Shown one piece after another: positions 1 to 10,000 of a DNA stretch of 64,000 nt. A model generated the notes under the pieces. The model was not told the DNA's origin, did no database searches, and saw only the letters and a list, made by a program, of their open reading frames with translations. The stretch lies in contig CACZKE010000007.1 of the NCBI GenBank assembly GCA_902781705.1, positions 1 through 64,000 on the forward strand. Direction: 5' to 3'. Both the position numbers and the translations under genes were made by a program. Position 1 is the first letter of the stretch. The number at the start of each line of letters is the position of its first letter. The DNA is from an uncultured Bacteroidia bacterium (GTDB lineage Bacteria > Bacteroidota > Bacteroidia > Bacteroidales > UBA932).

Positions 1-423
1 CGTATTGATGCTGCCGCCGATCACGCCCACCAGTTCATACACCTGCGTCTGGGACTCCGGTGCCGCGTTGAATTCGGCGATGGTCACCGCCTTCACGTCA
101 CCGGAAGGCTGAGGATCGTCCCCGCCGGTCACTTTCTCGATGAACCAGGCGGAAACCACCTCGATCTTGTCACCGAAGGAACCCCGGTAACCGCGGATCT
201 TGATCTTGTCACCCTCCGCGAGGCCCAGCGAGGCGTAGGACTTGTCGTTCTTCGCGCCGTAGCCGAGCTCGGTCGCCGTGAGGCCATAGACATACACGGT
301 ACCGGTCTCGTCCGCGAGGTCGAAGTTTCCGTAGGTCGTATTGATGCTGCCGCCGATCACGCCCACCAGTTCATACACCTGCGTCTGGGACTCCGGTGCC
401 GCGTTGAATTCGGCGATGGTCAC
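1..423 (-). pseudogene. Out-of-frame 3' part of the BACON/OB-fold lipoprotein gene
   Basis: Reading the minus strand here in the frame that follows a 4-nt duplication gives a clean open stretch with no stop to the window edge. It encodes an OB-fold-like domain with the pattern VTIAEFNAAP, VYELVGVIGG, YGNFDLADETGTVYVYG and EGDKIKIRG, followed by a short linker and the start of a second identical copy. The same domain type is present in the neighbouring lipoprotein (1712-3589). It is therefore the continuation of the gene at 371-1696, separated from it by a frameshift at 424-431. The true 3' end lies outside the window. A sequencing or assembly error in this tandem repeat is as likely as a real mutation. 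Confidence 0.7.
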
Positions 424-1696
424 CGCCCGCCTTCACGTCGCCGGAAGGCTGCGGATCGGTACCGCCGCCGCCTTGGCCGTTCAGGGAATAGAGGTACGCC
501 GCATTGGCCACGGTCTCGGGCGTGTTGCCGCGGTAGTTCATGAGCTTGCCGCAGATCACGACCTCGTCGCCCACCTTGATGTCGGTGCCGGACGTGTACT
601 TCTTGTTGCCGAGATAGAGGATGCGGTAGGCATAGAGCTCACCGTTCTGGGATCCGTCGTCGGAAATGTAGAAGGTCGCGTTCCCGAAAGTGCCGCTTTC
701 CCCGAAGGTACCGGCGTTGGCGATGCGGGAGATCTTGCCCTTCACGAACACCTCGTCCGTGGAATCGTAAACCTCATTGCTCGTCCAGGTAAGCGGCTTC
801 ACGGCCTGGAGGGCCGCCGCCACGTTGTACGGGTCGGCCTGGGTGCCGGTGCCTTCCGGCGTGCCGACGGGTTCGTCGGAACCGCCACCGCCGCCGGTGC
901 CTTCGTTCTTGCCGTTGTGGTCATAGACGAAGGCGGTGCCCTGGACGGTCTCCGGGGTATTGCCGCGGAAGTTCACGACGTTGCCGTACAGGATCACCTC
1001 GTCACCCACCTTGATGTCCGGATCCTTGGAGGTCCACTTGCGGTTTCCAAGGTACAGGACGCGGTAGGCGTAGAACTGGTCGCCGTTCGTGGTGCCATCG
1101 TCGGAGATATAGAAGGTGGCATTCCCGTAGGTACCGCTGGCCCCGAAGGAGCCGCCATCGGCAATCTGGGAGATCTTACCCTTCACGAACACCTGCGAGG
1201 AACTCTGGACATCGGCGCCGAGGCTCTTGACATACTTGACCGCACCCGCCACGGTGAGCGGGTTGTCCAGCGTGCCGATGATTTCCTCGCCCCGTTCGCC
1301 CGTCTGGCTGACAGCGAGGGTCTTGTAGTCATAGCCGATGGTGAACTTGACCGTCTTGTTGCGGTTGTACCCGGCGTTGTTCAGGATGGTGAGCGTCACC
1401 CGCTGGGGCTGGTCGGAGGCCAGGCCCTTTTCGGGGGTCACGGCGATCCAGGGCGTCTCGTCGGCGTCCCAGAGGATCTCGCTGGACCAGTCCCGGTTCG
1501 CCGTTACATTCAGCTGTAGGGTCGTCAGGGACATGTCCGCCGCATAGGAGGCCTTCTTGGTCTCAGCGTCGAACGACAGGTCCGCTCCGGCCACCTTGAG
1601 GGCGGGAAGGTCGATATCGGCTTCTTCCTGCCGGCAGCCGGTGAAGAGGGCGGCCGCCGCGGCCAGGAGGGTAAGGAAGCGTGCAGAACGTTTCAT
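371..1696 (-). CDS. BACON-domain surface lipoprotein, frameshifted
   Basis: The product starts with a lipoprotein signal (MKRSARFLTLLAAAAALFTGC) followed by acidic residues (RQEEAD), the kind of sequence that sends Bacteroidota lipoproteins to the cell surface. Residues about 30-135 form a BACON-like domain ending in VSQTG. Two homologous OB-fold-like domains follow, about 140-265 and 278-405, each with EVFVKGKIS, NATFYISDDG, LYLGN and VGDEV motifs and a closing NTPETV. The last about 17 residues are out of frame: compared with the tandem copy at 1-130, the unit CGCC is duplicated at 424-431, so translation ends at 371. The gene is third in the operon after the TonB receptor and a paralogous lipoprotein, 15 nt downstream of the latter. 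Binding of an extracellular ligand is inferred; the ligand is unknown. Confidence 0.75.
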   Translation of the reverse strand: MKRSARFLTLLAAAAALFTGCRQEEADIDLPALKVAGADLSFDAETKKASYAADMSLTTLQLNVTANRDWSSEILWDADETPWIAVTPEKGLASDQPQRVTLTILNNAGYNRNKTVKFTIGYDYKTLAVSQTGERGEEIIGTLDNPLTVAGAVKYVKSLGADVQSSSQVFVKGKISQIADGGSFGASGTYGNATFYISDDGTTNGDQFYAYRVLYLGNRKWTSKDPDIKVGDEVILYGNVVNFRGNTPETVQGTAFVYDHNGKNEGTGGGGGSDEPVGTPEGTGTQADPYNVAAALQAVKPLTWTSNEVYDSTDEVFVKGKISRIANAGTFGESGTFGNATFYISDDGSQNGELYAYRILYLGNKKYTSGTDIKVGDEVVICGKLMNYRGNTPETVANAAYLYSLNGQGGGGTDPQPSGDVKAGGDHRRIQRGTGVPDAGV

Positions 1697-1711
1697 ATCG
1701 CTTGAAGTTGG

Positions 1712-3589
1712 TTATTCAGTTTTACCGTTGAGGGAATACAGGTACGCCTTGCCGGAGACGGTCTCCGGGGTGTTGCCCTGATAGTTCATCAGCTTGCCGC
1801 AGACGATCACTTCATCACCCACGGCGATGTCGGTCTTGCCAGCCTCGAACTTGACGTTCCCGAGATACAGGGCGCGGAACACATAGAACTCGCCGTCACC
1901 GGTGCCGTCGGCGGACAGGTAGAAGGAGGCGTTCCCGTAGGTGCCGCCCTCGGTATAAGTCCCCTTGGAGGCGATCTTGCAGATCTTGCCTTTCACATAG
2001 ACCTCGTCCGTGGACTCATACTCGGAATTGCTGGTCCATGACAGGCCGGAGACAGCGGCTGCAGCCTCGGCGGGCGTGTACGGATTGTTCAGGGAACCCT
2101 TGGCATTGGCGCCGGCAATCTTGGTGACGATGACGTTGATATACTTGCCGCCGCCGGAAAGGCCGTTGAAGTAACCCGTCACGGTGATGGACTGGCCGTC
2201 GAAGGACTTGGCATCCAGCGCTTCCACCGGATAGACGAGGCTGCCCTGCTTGGTCGCGGAATCCACGCCGTCCAGCTCCACGTTGTAGTAGTTGCCGGAG
2301 ACCTTGAGGGTGCCGGTGAAGGTGATGTACTCGGCGACGGAGGCCGCATAGTCGAGGGCGGAGGCAGTGATATCCTTCGCAGCCGGATAGCTGACGGAGG
2401 CGGTGCCGGTCTTCTCGACGGAGGTGATCGTCGCGAGCTCAGGCACGCCGTTGTAGGTGGTCTTGGTCGCCAGGACCTTCACCACGTCGCCCACTTCCAC
2501 CGGATTCGCGCCACTGTCATAGGCATAGATGGCAGTGGTGCCGTCGGAGATGACGAAGCCGCGGGTAGTCTTGCCCACGACGGTGGATTCAAGCGTCTCC
2601 ACGCCGGAGTCGTCCGGCAGGGCGACGATTTCGGTGACGGACTGGCCGGTGGGCGGCAGACCTTCCTGGGACACGGTCACGGTCTTGGAGGAGTTGGCGG
2701 CCTTGAACTGGATGTCCGCCTTGCGGATGGCGGTCGTCGTATTGGCGTCGTACTCGAAAGAATAGACCACCGCATCACCCTCGCCCGCCGCGATATCGGT
2801 CATGCGGACCCAGGACTCGGACGGGAGGACGGCCATGCCGTTGGCCTTGGAGACGACGGAGAGCGTGAAGGTTCCGGCATCGCTGCCCACGTTCACCTCA
2901 CCGGGTTCGATGGCGATGAGGGACTTCTCCACGCTGATGAGGGTGGCGGCCACGAGTTCAAGGGTGGAGCCGTACAGGGATCTCGGGCCCTGGACGGTGA
3001 TCACGTCACCGGCCTCGACGCCGAAGGAGCTCCAGCCGCCGGACGCGTCCTTCGGGTACTGTCCCAGGGCGTTCAGGAGGCCGTAGATGTAGATGGAGCC
3101 GGTCTCGTCGGCCACATCGACGTTGCCATAGTTGGTGTTGCGGATACCGGTGACGGTCGCACGGATGCGGAACACTTCCCCGTCGGAACCGGCCGCCACC
3201 TGGGCGATGGTGGAGAGCGGAGCGTCAAAGGCGCCCGGACCTTCCTGGACGACGGTGAAACGCTGCTGCTTGCCGCCCACGTTCACGAGGAGATCCGCGG
3301 AGCGCTCGGAGGAGCCGGGGTTGGGATCGGCCGCGAAGACGATATGGTCACTGCCGACACCGCCGGAAAGCGGGTTCACGGTGAGCCATTCCGGGATGGA
3401 GGCCGTGTCGAAGGACCAGGAAGCGGTAGCCGTATAGGCGGAGGAGGATATACCGCCCGCGAGCGGGATACCGATATAGGAAGGGTCCACCTTGAATTCG
3501 GGGATGGAAGAGATCACCTGCTCCTGCGCGCAGCCGGCGGCAAGCGCCGCACCGGCGAGGATGGAAAGGATGTAAGTCTTGATTTTCAT
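1712..3589 (-). CDS. BACON/OB-fold surface lipoprotein
   Basis: This 625-residue protein begins with a lipoprotein signal peptide (lipobox LAAGC near residue 20, then AQEQ). A BACON-like domain spans about 33-115, an OB-fold-like domain about 118-225 (YGNVDVADETGSIYIYG), a second BACON-like domain about 227-310 ending in VSQEG, two further OB-like segments about 315-495, and a C-terminal domain about 500-625 homologous to the paired domains of the downstream lipoprotein. BACON domains are usually carbohydrate or mucin associated; OB folds of this kind often occur in Bacteroidota extracellular nuclease-type proteins. No catalytic motif is visible. It lies 20 nt downstream of the TonB receptor gene and is probably its surface partner, taking the place a SusD would have. 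Confidence 0.8.
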   Translation of the reverse strand: MKIKTYILSILAGAALAAGCAQEQVISSIPEFKVDPSYIGIPLAGGISSSAYTATASWSFDTASIPEWLTVNPLSGGVGSDHIVFAADPNPGSSERSADLLVNVGGKQQRFTVVQEGPGAFDAPLSTIAQVAAGSDGEVFRIRATVTGIRNTNYGNVDVADETGSIYIYGLLNALGQYPKDASGGWSSFGVEAGDVITVQGPRSLYGSTLELVAATLISVEKSLIAIEPGEVNVGSDAGTFTLSVVSKANGMAVLPSESWVRMTDIAAGEGDAVVYSFEYDANTTTAIRKADIQFKAANSSKTVTVSQEGLPPTGQSVTEIVALPDDSGVETLESTVVGKTTRGFVISDGTTAIYAYDSGANPVEVGDVVKVLATKTTYNGVPELATITSVEKTGTASVSYPAAKDITASALDYAASVAEYITFTGTLKVSGNYYNVELDGVDSATKQGSLVYPVEALDAKSFDGQSITVTGYFNGLSGGGKYINVIVTKIAGANAKGSLNNPYTPAEAAAAVSGLSWTSNSEYESTDEVYVKGKICKIASKGTYTEGGTYGNASFYLSADGTGDGEFYVFRALYLGNVKFEAGKTDIAVGDEVIVCGKLMNYQGNTPETVSGKAYLYSLNGKTE

Positions 3590-3609
3590 GTCGTTACGCG
3601 CTTAACAGG

Positions 3610-6600
3610 TTAGTTGAACAGGTACTTGATACCGATCTGCATATACCAGCAGTTGCCGTAGCTCTTGGAAGGAGTCCAGGTGGAGGTGCTGCCGTCCACG
3701 GAGGAAGAGAACACCGGCACGCCGTCGTAGTCCACATGGTCCAGGCGAAGCGGGTTACCGTAAGTGTTGTTGTTCCACAGACGGGAAGAAACGCCCCACT
3801 TGGAGTTGAAGAGGTTCCCCACGTTCTGCACGTCCACGCTGAGCTGGAGGACGTTGGTGGAGGAACCGATCTTCACCTTGAAGTCATGCATGTAGCGGAA
3901 GTCGAAGACGTGGCGCATCGGAGCCGCCATGTCGTAGGCCTCGGCATACTGGCCGAGATGCTTGGACAGATAGGCGTCGTTGCGGACAAAGGCCCAGAAA
4001 TTGTCCCGGTCGGTTTCGGAGACGAAGCGGAGCTCGTTCTTGTCCTTGGGGATATAGAGGGCATCGTAGTTGTTGCCGTCGCCGTTGAGGTCGTTGCCGT
4101 AGATCCAGCTGTAGCCGCCGTAACGGATACCCTCGTAGAAGAGGCTGTAGTGGTTGTTACCCTTGTCCGTATAGGAGATGGAAGCCATCACGCGGTCCGG
4201 ATTGACATACTGGGAAGTATGGAGGGAGAGGAAGTTGGCGCCCTCCACGGAAGGAACGTAGTTCATCGTGGAAGCGGCGTTGGAACCCGGCAGGCCGGTA
4301 AGTTCCTTGTTCACCGTGTGGGTGTAGGAGGCGTTCAGGCGAAGGCCGCGCACCGGCTCGGCATTCACGGAGAACATCGCGATCCAGCCGTAACCTTCCG
4401 GCGTATTGGAGAGGATGTAGGCGTCGGAGCCGTTGTACTTGTAATCCAGCACGCCGCCGGTCTTGGTCGAAGGATAGATATGGCGGTTGTCGGGGCCGTT
4501 GAAGGTGGTCCAGCCCTCGTTGTCCCGGATATTCCAGTTCTTCATCGTCACGGCGTTGAGCGTCTTGGTGAAAGTGAACTCACCGGTGACGGAAAGCGGG
4601 AAGGAGGTCGGGAAGTTGTAGTCCAGCGCCAGGGAACTCTTCCAGACCTGCGGCATCTTGAAGGAGGGATCCACGCCGTTCACCGTGGAAGGACGGACGC
4701 CGTCCTTGTCGGGACGGTCCAGCGGATACTTGTCCGGATCCAGGGAATTGAGTTTTTCGGCGAGCGCGTCAGCGTCGGTGATCATCTTGCCGGTGAACTC
4801 ATTCAGCAGCGGATTCGGGTTCGCGACACCGCCGCTGTAAGTGGTAGTGAGGGCGACCACGTTCTGGACCATGCCGGAGTTCGTGGGCATATTGGTGAAG
4901 AACACGAGCGGGATACGGCCGGAGAAGAGGCCGGTACCGCCGCGGACCCTCAGGGTCTTGTTTCCGAACACATCCCAGGTGAAACCGAGGCGCGGGGAGA
5001 AGATGATGCTGGACTTGGGCCATTTGCCGGTGTCCAGATGCTTCCCGCCGTAGTCCAGGTTCTGGATCTGGACGTTCGTCGCCACGTCGTTGTTATTGAA
5101 CATGAGGCGGTCCAGACGGACGCCGTAGTTGACCTTGAACCGGTCGGAAACGCTCCAGTCGTCCTGGAGGTACAGGCCGGCCTGGTAGAACCGCACCCGG
5201 GCGGCAGGTTCCTTCTCGCCGTCATAACCATAAGTCAGGGCCACGGTCTCGGGCGTGCCGTCGTTCAGGAAATCCTGGAGGGACGCATAGCGGTAGTAAC
5301 CGGTACCGTTGCGCATATAGTGGTTGTCCGCCATCTGGTATTCGAAGCTGGCACCGGCGGTCACCTTATGGGCACCGGCATACCAGGTGAGGTCGTCCTT
5401 CACGGTGAGGGTGTTGTTGTTCACCGCATTGGTCCAGGTGAAAAGTTCGTAGCCCGCGCTGATGTACGGGAGCATCTGGTCCATGGCGCCGTTGGACTTG
5501 TAGGAATTGCCCAGGATGTCGATGTGCGGGAACTTCGCGGAGTTGGATCCGCGCACGTCCGCAATCATCGAGTAGGTCGCCAGGAACTGGTTGGACAGGG
5601 CGTTGGAGAAGCGGCTGTTCAAGTCCAGGGACCAGGTCTGCACCCGGTTGTTCATCGAATACATGTTGTTCGCGAACGTCATGCCGTACTGGGAGACGCG
5701 GGCGAAGGCCGGTGTCATGCCCGCATTGGAGGAGGAAGGGTTCGGACCCAGCCAGTTCTTGTTGTTGGTGTAGTTGTAGCGCAGGGCCAGGTGATGCTTC
5801 TGGCTGATGTTCCAGTCGATGCGGCCAAGGACCTTCATATTGGACTTCATGGCCGGGAAATCGGTATAGGAGCCGGTGTCATAGCCATAGTCCCGCATGA
5901 GCTTGTCCTGCACGGCCTGGAGGTCGGCAGTGGTCGTCCGGGAGATAAACTGGTCGATATTCATCACCCCGTCCTCGGAGGCACGCCAGCGGAAGGCGGT
6001 GGAAGGGGTATCGACATACTCGAAGTTCGCGAAGAAGAAGAGTTTGTTCTTCACGATCGGGCCGCCGAGGGTAAAGCCGTAAGTGGTCCTCCGGTCGATC
6101 TCGCGGGCGGAGAGTTCCTCCTCATACACGCGGTTTCCGTGCATGTTCTCGTTCTGGTGGTACACATAGGCCGTGCCCCGGAACTTGTTGGTACCGGACT
6201 TGGTGACGGCATTGACGCCGCCGCCGATGAAGTTCGTCTGGCGCACGTCGAACGGGGAGATCACCACCTGCATTTCCTCGATGGCATCAATGGAGATCGG
6301 GGCGCCGCCGCCCGGGAGGCTCTCGGAGAGGCCGAAGTTGTTGTTGAAGTTCGCACCGTCCACGGTGAAGTTCACGTTACGGCCGTCGGCACCGGAGAAA
6401 CTCATGCCGTTACCGCCGTAAGGGGAGATCTTCGCCAGGTCCGTGATGCTGCGGGAAACCGTCGGCATCGCGAGCATCTCCGTCTGGGAGATGTTCGTGG
6501 AAGCGCCAGTCTTCTCCTGCGCCGCGAACTTGGAGGTCGGGGCCGCAACGACGACGGCCTCGGACAGGAATTCGGAGGACTCCTTGATCGTCGCGTTCAG

Positions 6601-6915
6601 GTTGTAGGTTTCGGCCAGTTGGAGGGTGACGTCGGTGTAGTTGACCTGCTGGTAGCCCAGGCAGGACACCTCGACCCGGTAGGGACCGCCGGTGCGCATA
6701 CCCTGGATGGTGTACAGGCCGTCCGCATTGGTTACGGAGCCGTAAGAGGTGCCGGAAGGCTCGTGGATGGCGACGACGGCGGCGCCGATCACGGGTACGC
6801 CGCTTTGGTCCACCACACGGCCGCCGAGGGACGAAGTCGTCACCTGGGCGGAAGCTGCGATACCCGCGAACATCATGATGGCCGCAAGCAGGAGGCTTTG
6901 GAGGGATTTTTTCAT
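3610..6915 (-). CDS. Oar-like TonB-dependent outer-membrane receptor
   Basis: The 1101-residue protein has a Sec signal peptide ending SASAQ, a carboxypeptidase-regulatory-like domain at about 26-115 (LGGRVVDQSG, GAAVVAIHEPSG), a TonB plug at about 125-245 (ISQTEMLAMPTVSRSI, FTVDGANFNNNFG, GGGVNAVTKSGTN) and a long beta barrel ending in an aromatic C-terminus (IKYLFN). This layout matches the Oar-type family rather than classical SusC. No SusD follows; two OB-fold lipoproteins do, with gaps of 20 and 15 nt, so the three form an operon. Its paralogue lies directly upstream on the same strand. The substrate cannot be read from the sequence. No clear TAnnTTTG -7 box was found in its 127-nt upstream gap; the closest is TATATTCG. 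Confidence 0.9.
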   Translation of the reverse strand: MKKSLQSLLLAAIMMFAGIAASAQVTTSSLGGRVVDQSGVPVIGAAVVAIHEPSGTSYGSVTNADGLYTIQGMRTGGPYRVEVSCLGYQQVNYTDVTLQLAETYNLNATIKESSEFLSEAVVVAAPTSKFAAQEKTGASTNISQTEMLAMPTVSRSITDLAKISPYGGNGMSFSGADGRNVNFTVDGANFNNNFGLSESLPGGGAPISIDAIEEMQVVISPFDVRQTNFIGGGVNAVTKSGTNKFRGTAYVYHQNENMHGNRVYEEELSAREIDRRTTYGFTLGGPIVKNKLFFFANFEYVDTPSTAFRWRASEDGVMNIDQFISRTTTADLQAVQDKLMRDYGYDTGSYTDFPAMKSNMKVLGRIDWNISQKHHLALRYNYTNNKNWLGPNPSSSNAGMTPAFARVSQYGMTFANNMYSMNNRVQTWSLDLNSRFSNALSNQFLATYSMIADVRGSNSAKFPHIDILGNSYKSNGAMDQMLPYISAGYELFTWTNAVNNNTLTVKDDLTWYAGAHKVTAGASFEYQMADNHYMRNGTGYYRYASLQDFLNDGTPETVALTYGYDGEKEPAARVRFYQAGLYLQDDWSVSDRFKVNYGVRLDRLMFNNNDVATNVQIQNLDYGGKHLDTGKWPKSSIIFSPRLGFTWDVFGNKTLRVRGGTGLFSGRIPLVFFTNMPTNSGMVQNVVALTTTYSGGVANPNPLLNEFTGKMITDADALAEKLNSLDPDKYPLDRPDKDGVRPSTVNGVDPSFKMPQVWKSSLALDYNFPTSFPLSVTGEFTFTKTLNAVTMKNWNIRDNEGWTTFNGPDNRHIYPSTKTGGVLDYKYNGSDAYILSNTPEGYGWIAMFSVNAEPVRGLRLNASYTHTVNKELTGLPGSNAASTMNYVPSVEGANFLSLHTSQYVNPDRVMASISYTDKGNNHYSLFYEGIRYGGYSWIYGNDLNGDGNNYDALYIPKDKNELRFVSETDRDNFWAFVRNDAYLSKHLGQYAEAYDMAAPMRHVFDFRYMHDFKVKIGSSTNVLQLSVDVQNVGNLFNSKWGVSSRLWNNNTYGNPLRLDHVDYDGVPVFSSSVDGSTSTWTPSKSYGNCWYMQIGIKYLFN

Positions 6916-6984
6916 AAGTGGTTATCTGGTGTTTTTATATATTGTCTGTAACTTGCGAATATAACCATTATTTCGCAAAAGGGC

Positions 6985-7018
6985 AAAAAAAAGCGGAGCC
7001 CCTCCGAGCTCCGCTTTT
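6985..7018 (-). terminator. Intrinsic terminator of the upstream TonB receptor gene
   Basis: An 11-bp stem (6989-6999 with 7008-7018, core GCGGAGC/GCTCCGC) with an 8-nt loop is followed on the minus strand by a run of T residues (A-tract 6985-6992 on the plus strand). It lies 25 nt after the stop of the 7043-10354 gene. Confidence 0.85.
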
Positions 7019-7042
7019 CGTATGTAACTGTATGTTAACCTA

Positions 7043-10000
7043 CTAGTTGAAGAAGTACTTGATACCCAGGAGAACCTGCCAGCACTCGGCGGTGTTCTTG
7101 AAGTAGTTCGTGTAGGTCTTGGTCGGATAGTTGCCGTCCACCTTGTTGAAGGAGAAGGTCGGAACGCCGGAAGCATTGACACCCTCGTACTTGAGCGGCA
7201 TGATGGTGTTGGCGCTCGGGTAGGAGTTGCCGGACTGGTTGTAGGCGAACTGACGGACACCCCACTTGCTGTTGATCATGTTGCCGATATTGTCGATGGA
7301 GGCGCTGATCTGGAACTTGTGGTCGGTGGAGCCGATGTGGAACTTGATGTCCTTCGCCAGACGGAGGTCGAAGCGGTGCACGAACGGAGCGCGGGCGGCG
7401 TTGGCCTCGGCATACTGGCCCTTGTGCTTGGACAGATAGTTGTCCTGCTCGACGAAGTTCCAGAAGGCGTCGCGGTCGGCCTCGGAAGTGAAGGCCACCT
7501 CGTCCTTGGAGGCGGGGATGTAGATCAGGTCCACGCCCAGGCCGTCACCGTTCATGTCGTTGCTGTAGATGAAGCTGTTGCCGCACGGGGAATAACCCGC
7601 ATAGTACAGGTCCACCTGGAAGCCGCCGATGAGGTCGATGTAGTAGGAGACATTGGCGGAGATCCGGTCCGGAGTGACATACTGGCTGCGCTGCAGGCCC
7701 ACGAAGTTCGGGCCGTCCACGGAGTAGATGCCCTGGTAGGCAGAGTTGGCGGCAGAACCCGGCATGCCGGAGATTTCCTTGGACTCGGTGTGGGTGTAGG
7801 AGAACATGGCCTTGAGGTTGCGGACGGGCTCGGCCTTCACGGTGTAGTTGAAGGTATAGCCCCAACCCTCGCGGGAGTTCGTCAGGACATAGGCGTTGTT
7901 GGTGCCGTAGAGGTAGTCGCCTTCATACTTGAGGCGGTTGTCCGGACCGGCGAAACGACCTGCCACCTTGCTCTCGTTGATATTCCAGTTCAGCAGGCGG
8001 GTGCCCCAGATGGTCTTGTTGAACATGCCTTCAGCGGTCATGGACAGCGGGAAGGAGGTCGGGAGCTGGATATCCAGGGCGAGGGAACTCTTCCAGATCT
8101 GCGGCATGTGGAAATCGGGATCCACACCGTTGATGTCGGCGTTCTTGCCGATCTGGCCGTCCTGCGGGGTCACGGTGGTATTCAGGCCCAGGGCCTTGAT
8201 GTACTCGTCGTTATTGGTGATCAGGTGACCGCCGGTCTCCTTGCCGCCGTTGAGGGTGATGAGGGCGCTCTTGACATCGCCAGGATAGTTGACGCCGGTG
8301 ATCTTTCCGTCGGCATCCTTGGCGAAGGAAGAGGTGTACTTGACCGTGGTCTGAATCATGCCGGCATTCTGCGGCATGTTGGTGAAGAACACGAGCGGGA
8401 GACGGCCCTGGAACAGGCCGGTACCGCCGCGGATGATGAGGCTCTTGTCACCGTAGATGTCCCAGTTGAAACCCACGCGCGGGGAAACCTGGACACGGGT
8501 CTTGGGCCACACGCCGGTATCGATGCTCTTGCCACCGAAGCTGATGGCCTTGATGGCGTTGTTGGTCATCAGGTCCTTGTTGTCGAAGGCGAGCATATCG
8601 GCACGGAGGCCGTAGGAGAGTTTGAAGTTCGGAGTGACCTTCCACTCGTCCTGGAGATAGGCGCCGTACTGGTCGTAGTTGATACGGCCGGCCGGGCTGG
8701 CGACACCGTTGTTACCGTAGGTATAGACGAAGCTCAGGGGCAGGTTGCCTTTCAGGAAATCCTCGGCGCTGGCGAAGCGGTAGTAACCGGTACCGTTGCG
8801 CATGTAGGAGTTGTGGGCCATCTGGTGCTCATAGGAGAGACCGGCGGTGATGGTGTGGGAACCCAGGTAATAGGTGAGGTTGTCCTGCACGTTGAGGACC
8901 GTGTTCTTCACACCGTTGTTGTAGGTGAAGAGTTCGTAACCGAGGGAGGTGTAAGGAATGAAGTTACCGGTGCTGTAGTCACCGTCGGTCATGATGTCGA
9001 TGTGCGGGAACAGGCCGGACTTGGAGCCGCGCTGGTCGTTGATGGAGGTATACGTCGCGATGAAGCGGTTGGAGAGGTCGTTCGTGAAGCGGCTGTTGAG
9101 CTCACCGGCGACGGACCAGACATCGTTCTGCTGGCTGTACATGTTGTTGGAGAACGGCTGGGATTCCTTGCTGGCGCGGTTGAAACCCCTGTTGCGGAAG
9201 TTGTCGTCGCAGGAGTTGCCGTTCGGGGCATACCAGTAGGCGTTGGTGGTGTTGTTGTAACGGAGGTTCAGCTTGTGGGCGTCGGAGATATTCCAGTCCA
9301 GACGGGCCAGGAGTTTGCGGTTCTGGGTGCCGCCGGGATAACTGTCGATGGAACCCGGATCATAGCCGTATTCGTTCTTGAGCTTGTCGGCGATCTGGTT
9401 GAGGACAGTGACCTTGGACGCGTCAGCACGGTCCTGGATCTTCTCTTCCGGCTTGTTCTGCATCTCGAAGTTCACGAAGAAGAAGAGCTTGTTCTTCACG
9501 ATGGGACCACCCAGGGTGAAGCCGTAGATCAGGTCGGATTCGGCCTGGCGGTCTCCGAGATCCTCGCCCCACAGCTTGTTGCCGCGGAGATTCTGGTTGG
9601 TGTAGTAGGTATAAGCCGTACCCTTGAAGGTGTTGGTACCGGACTTCGTGATGGCATTGATGCCACCGCCCACGAAGTTGGACTGACGCACGTCATAGGG
9701 GGCCACCACGAGCTGGACCTCCTCGATGGCATCGAGGGAGATCGGGGTGCCGCCGCCCGGGAGGGCATCGGACAGACCGAAGTTGTTGTTCAGGTTCGCA
9801 CCGTCCACGGTGAAGTTCGTGGAACGGCCGTCGGAACCGGCGAAGCTCATGCCGGAGGCATAGGGGCTGAGTTTGGTGAGGGCGGAAAGGGTGCGGCCGG
9901 AGTTCGGCAGGTTCATCATCTCGTCGTTGGAGATGTTGGTGCTGGCGCCGGTCTTGGTGGCGGCGAAGCGGGAGGCCGGAGTGGCCACGACGACGGCCTC

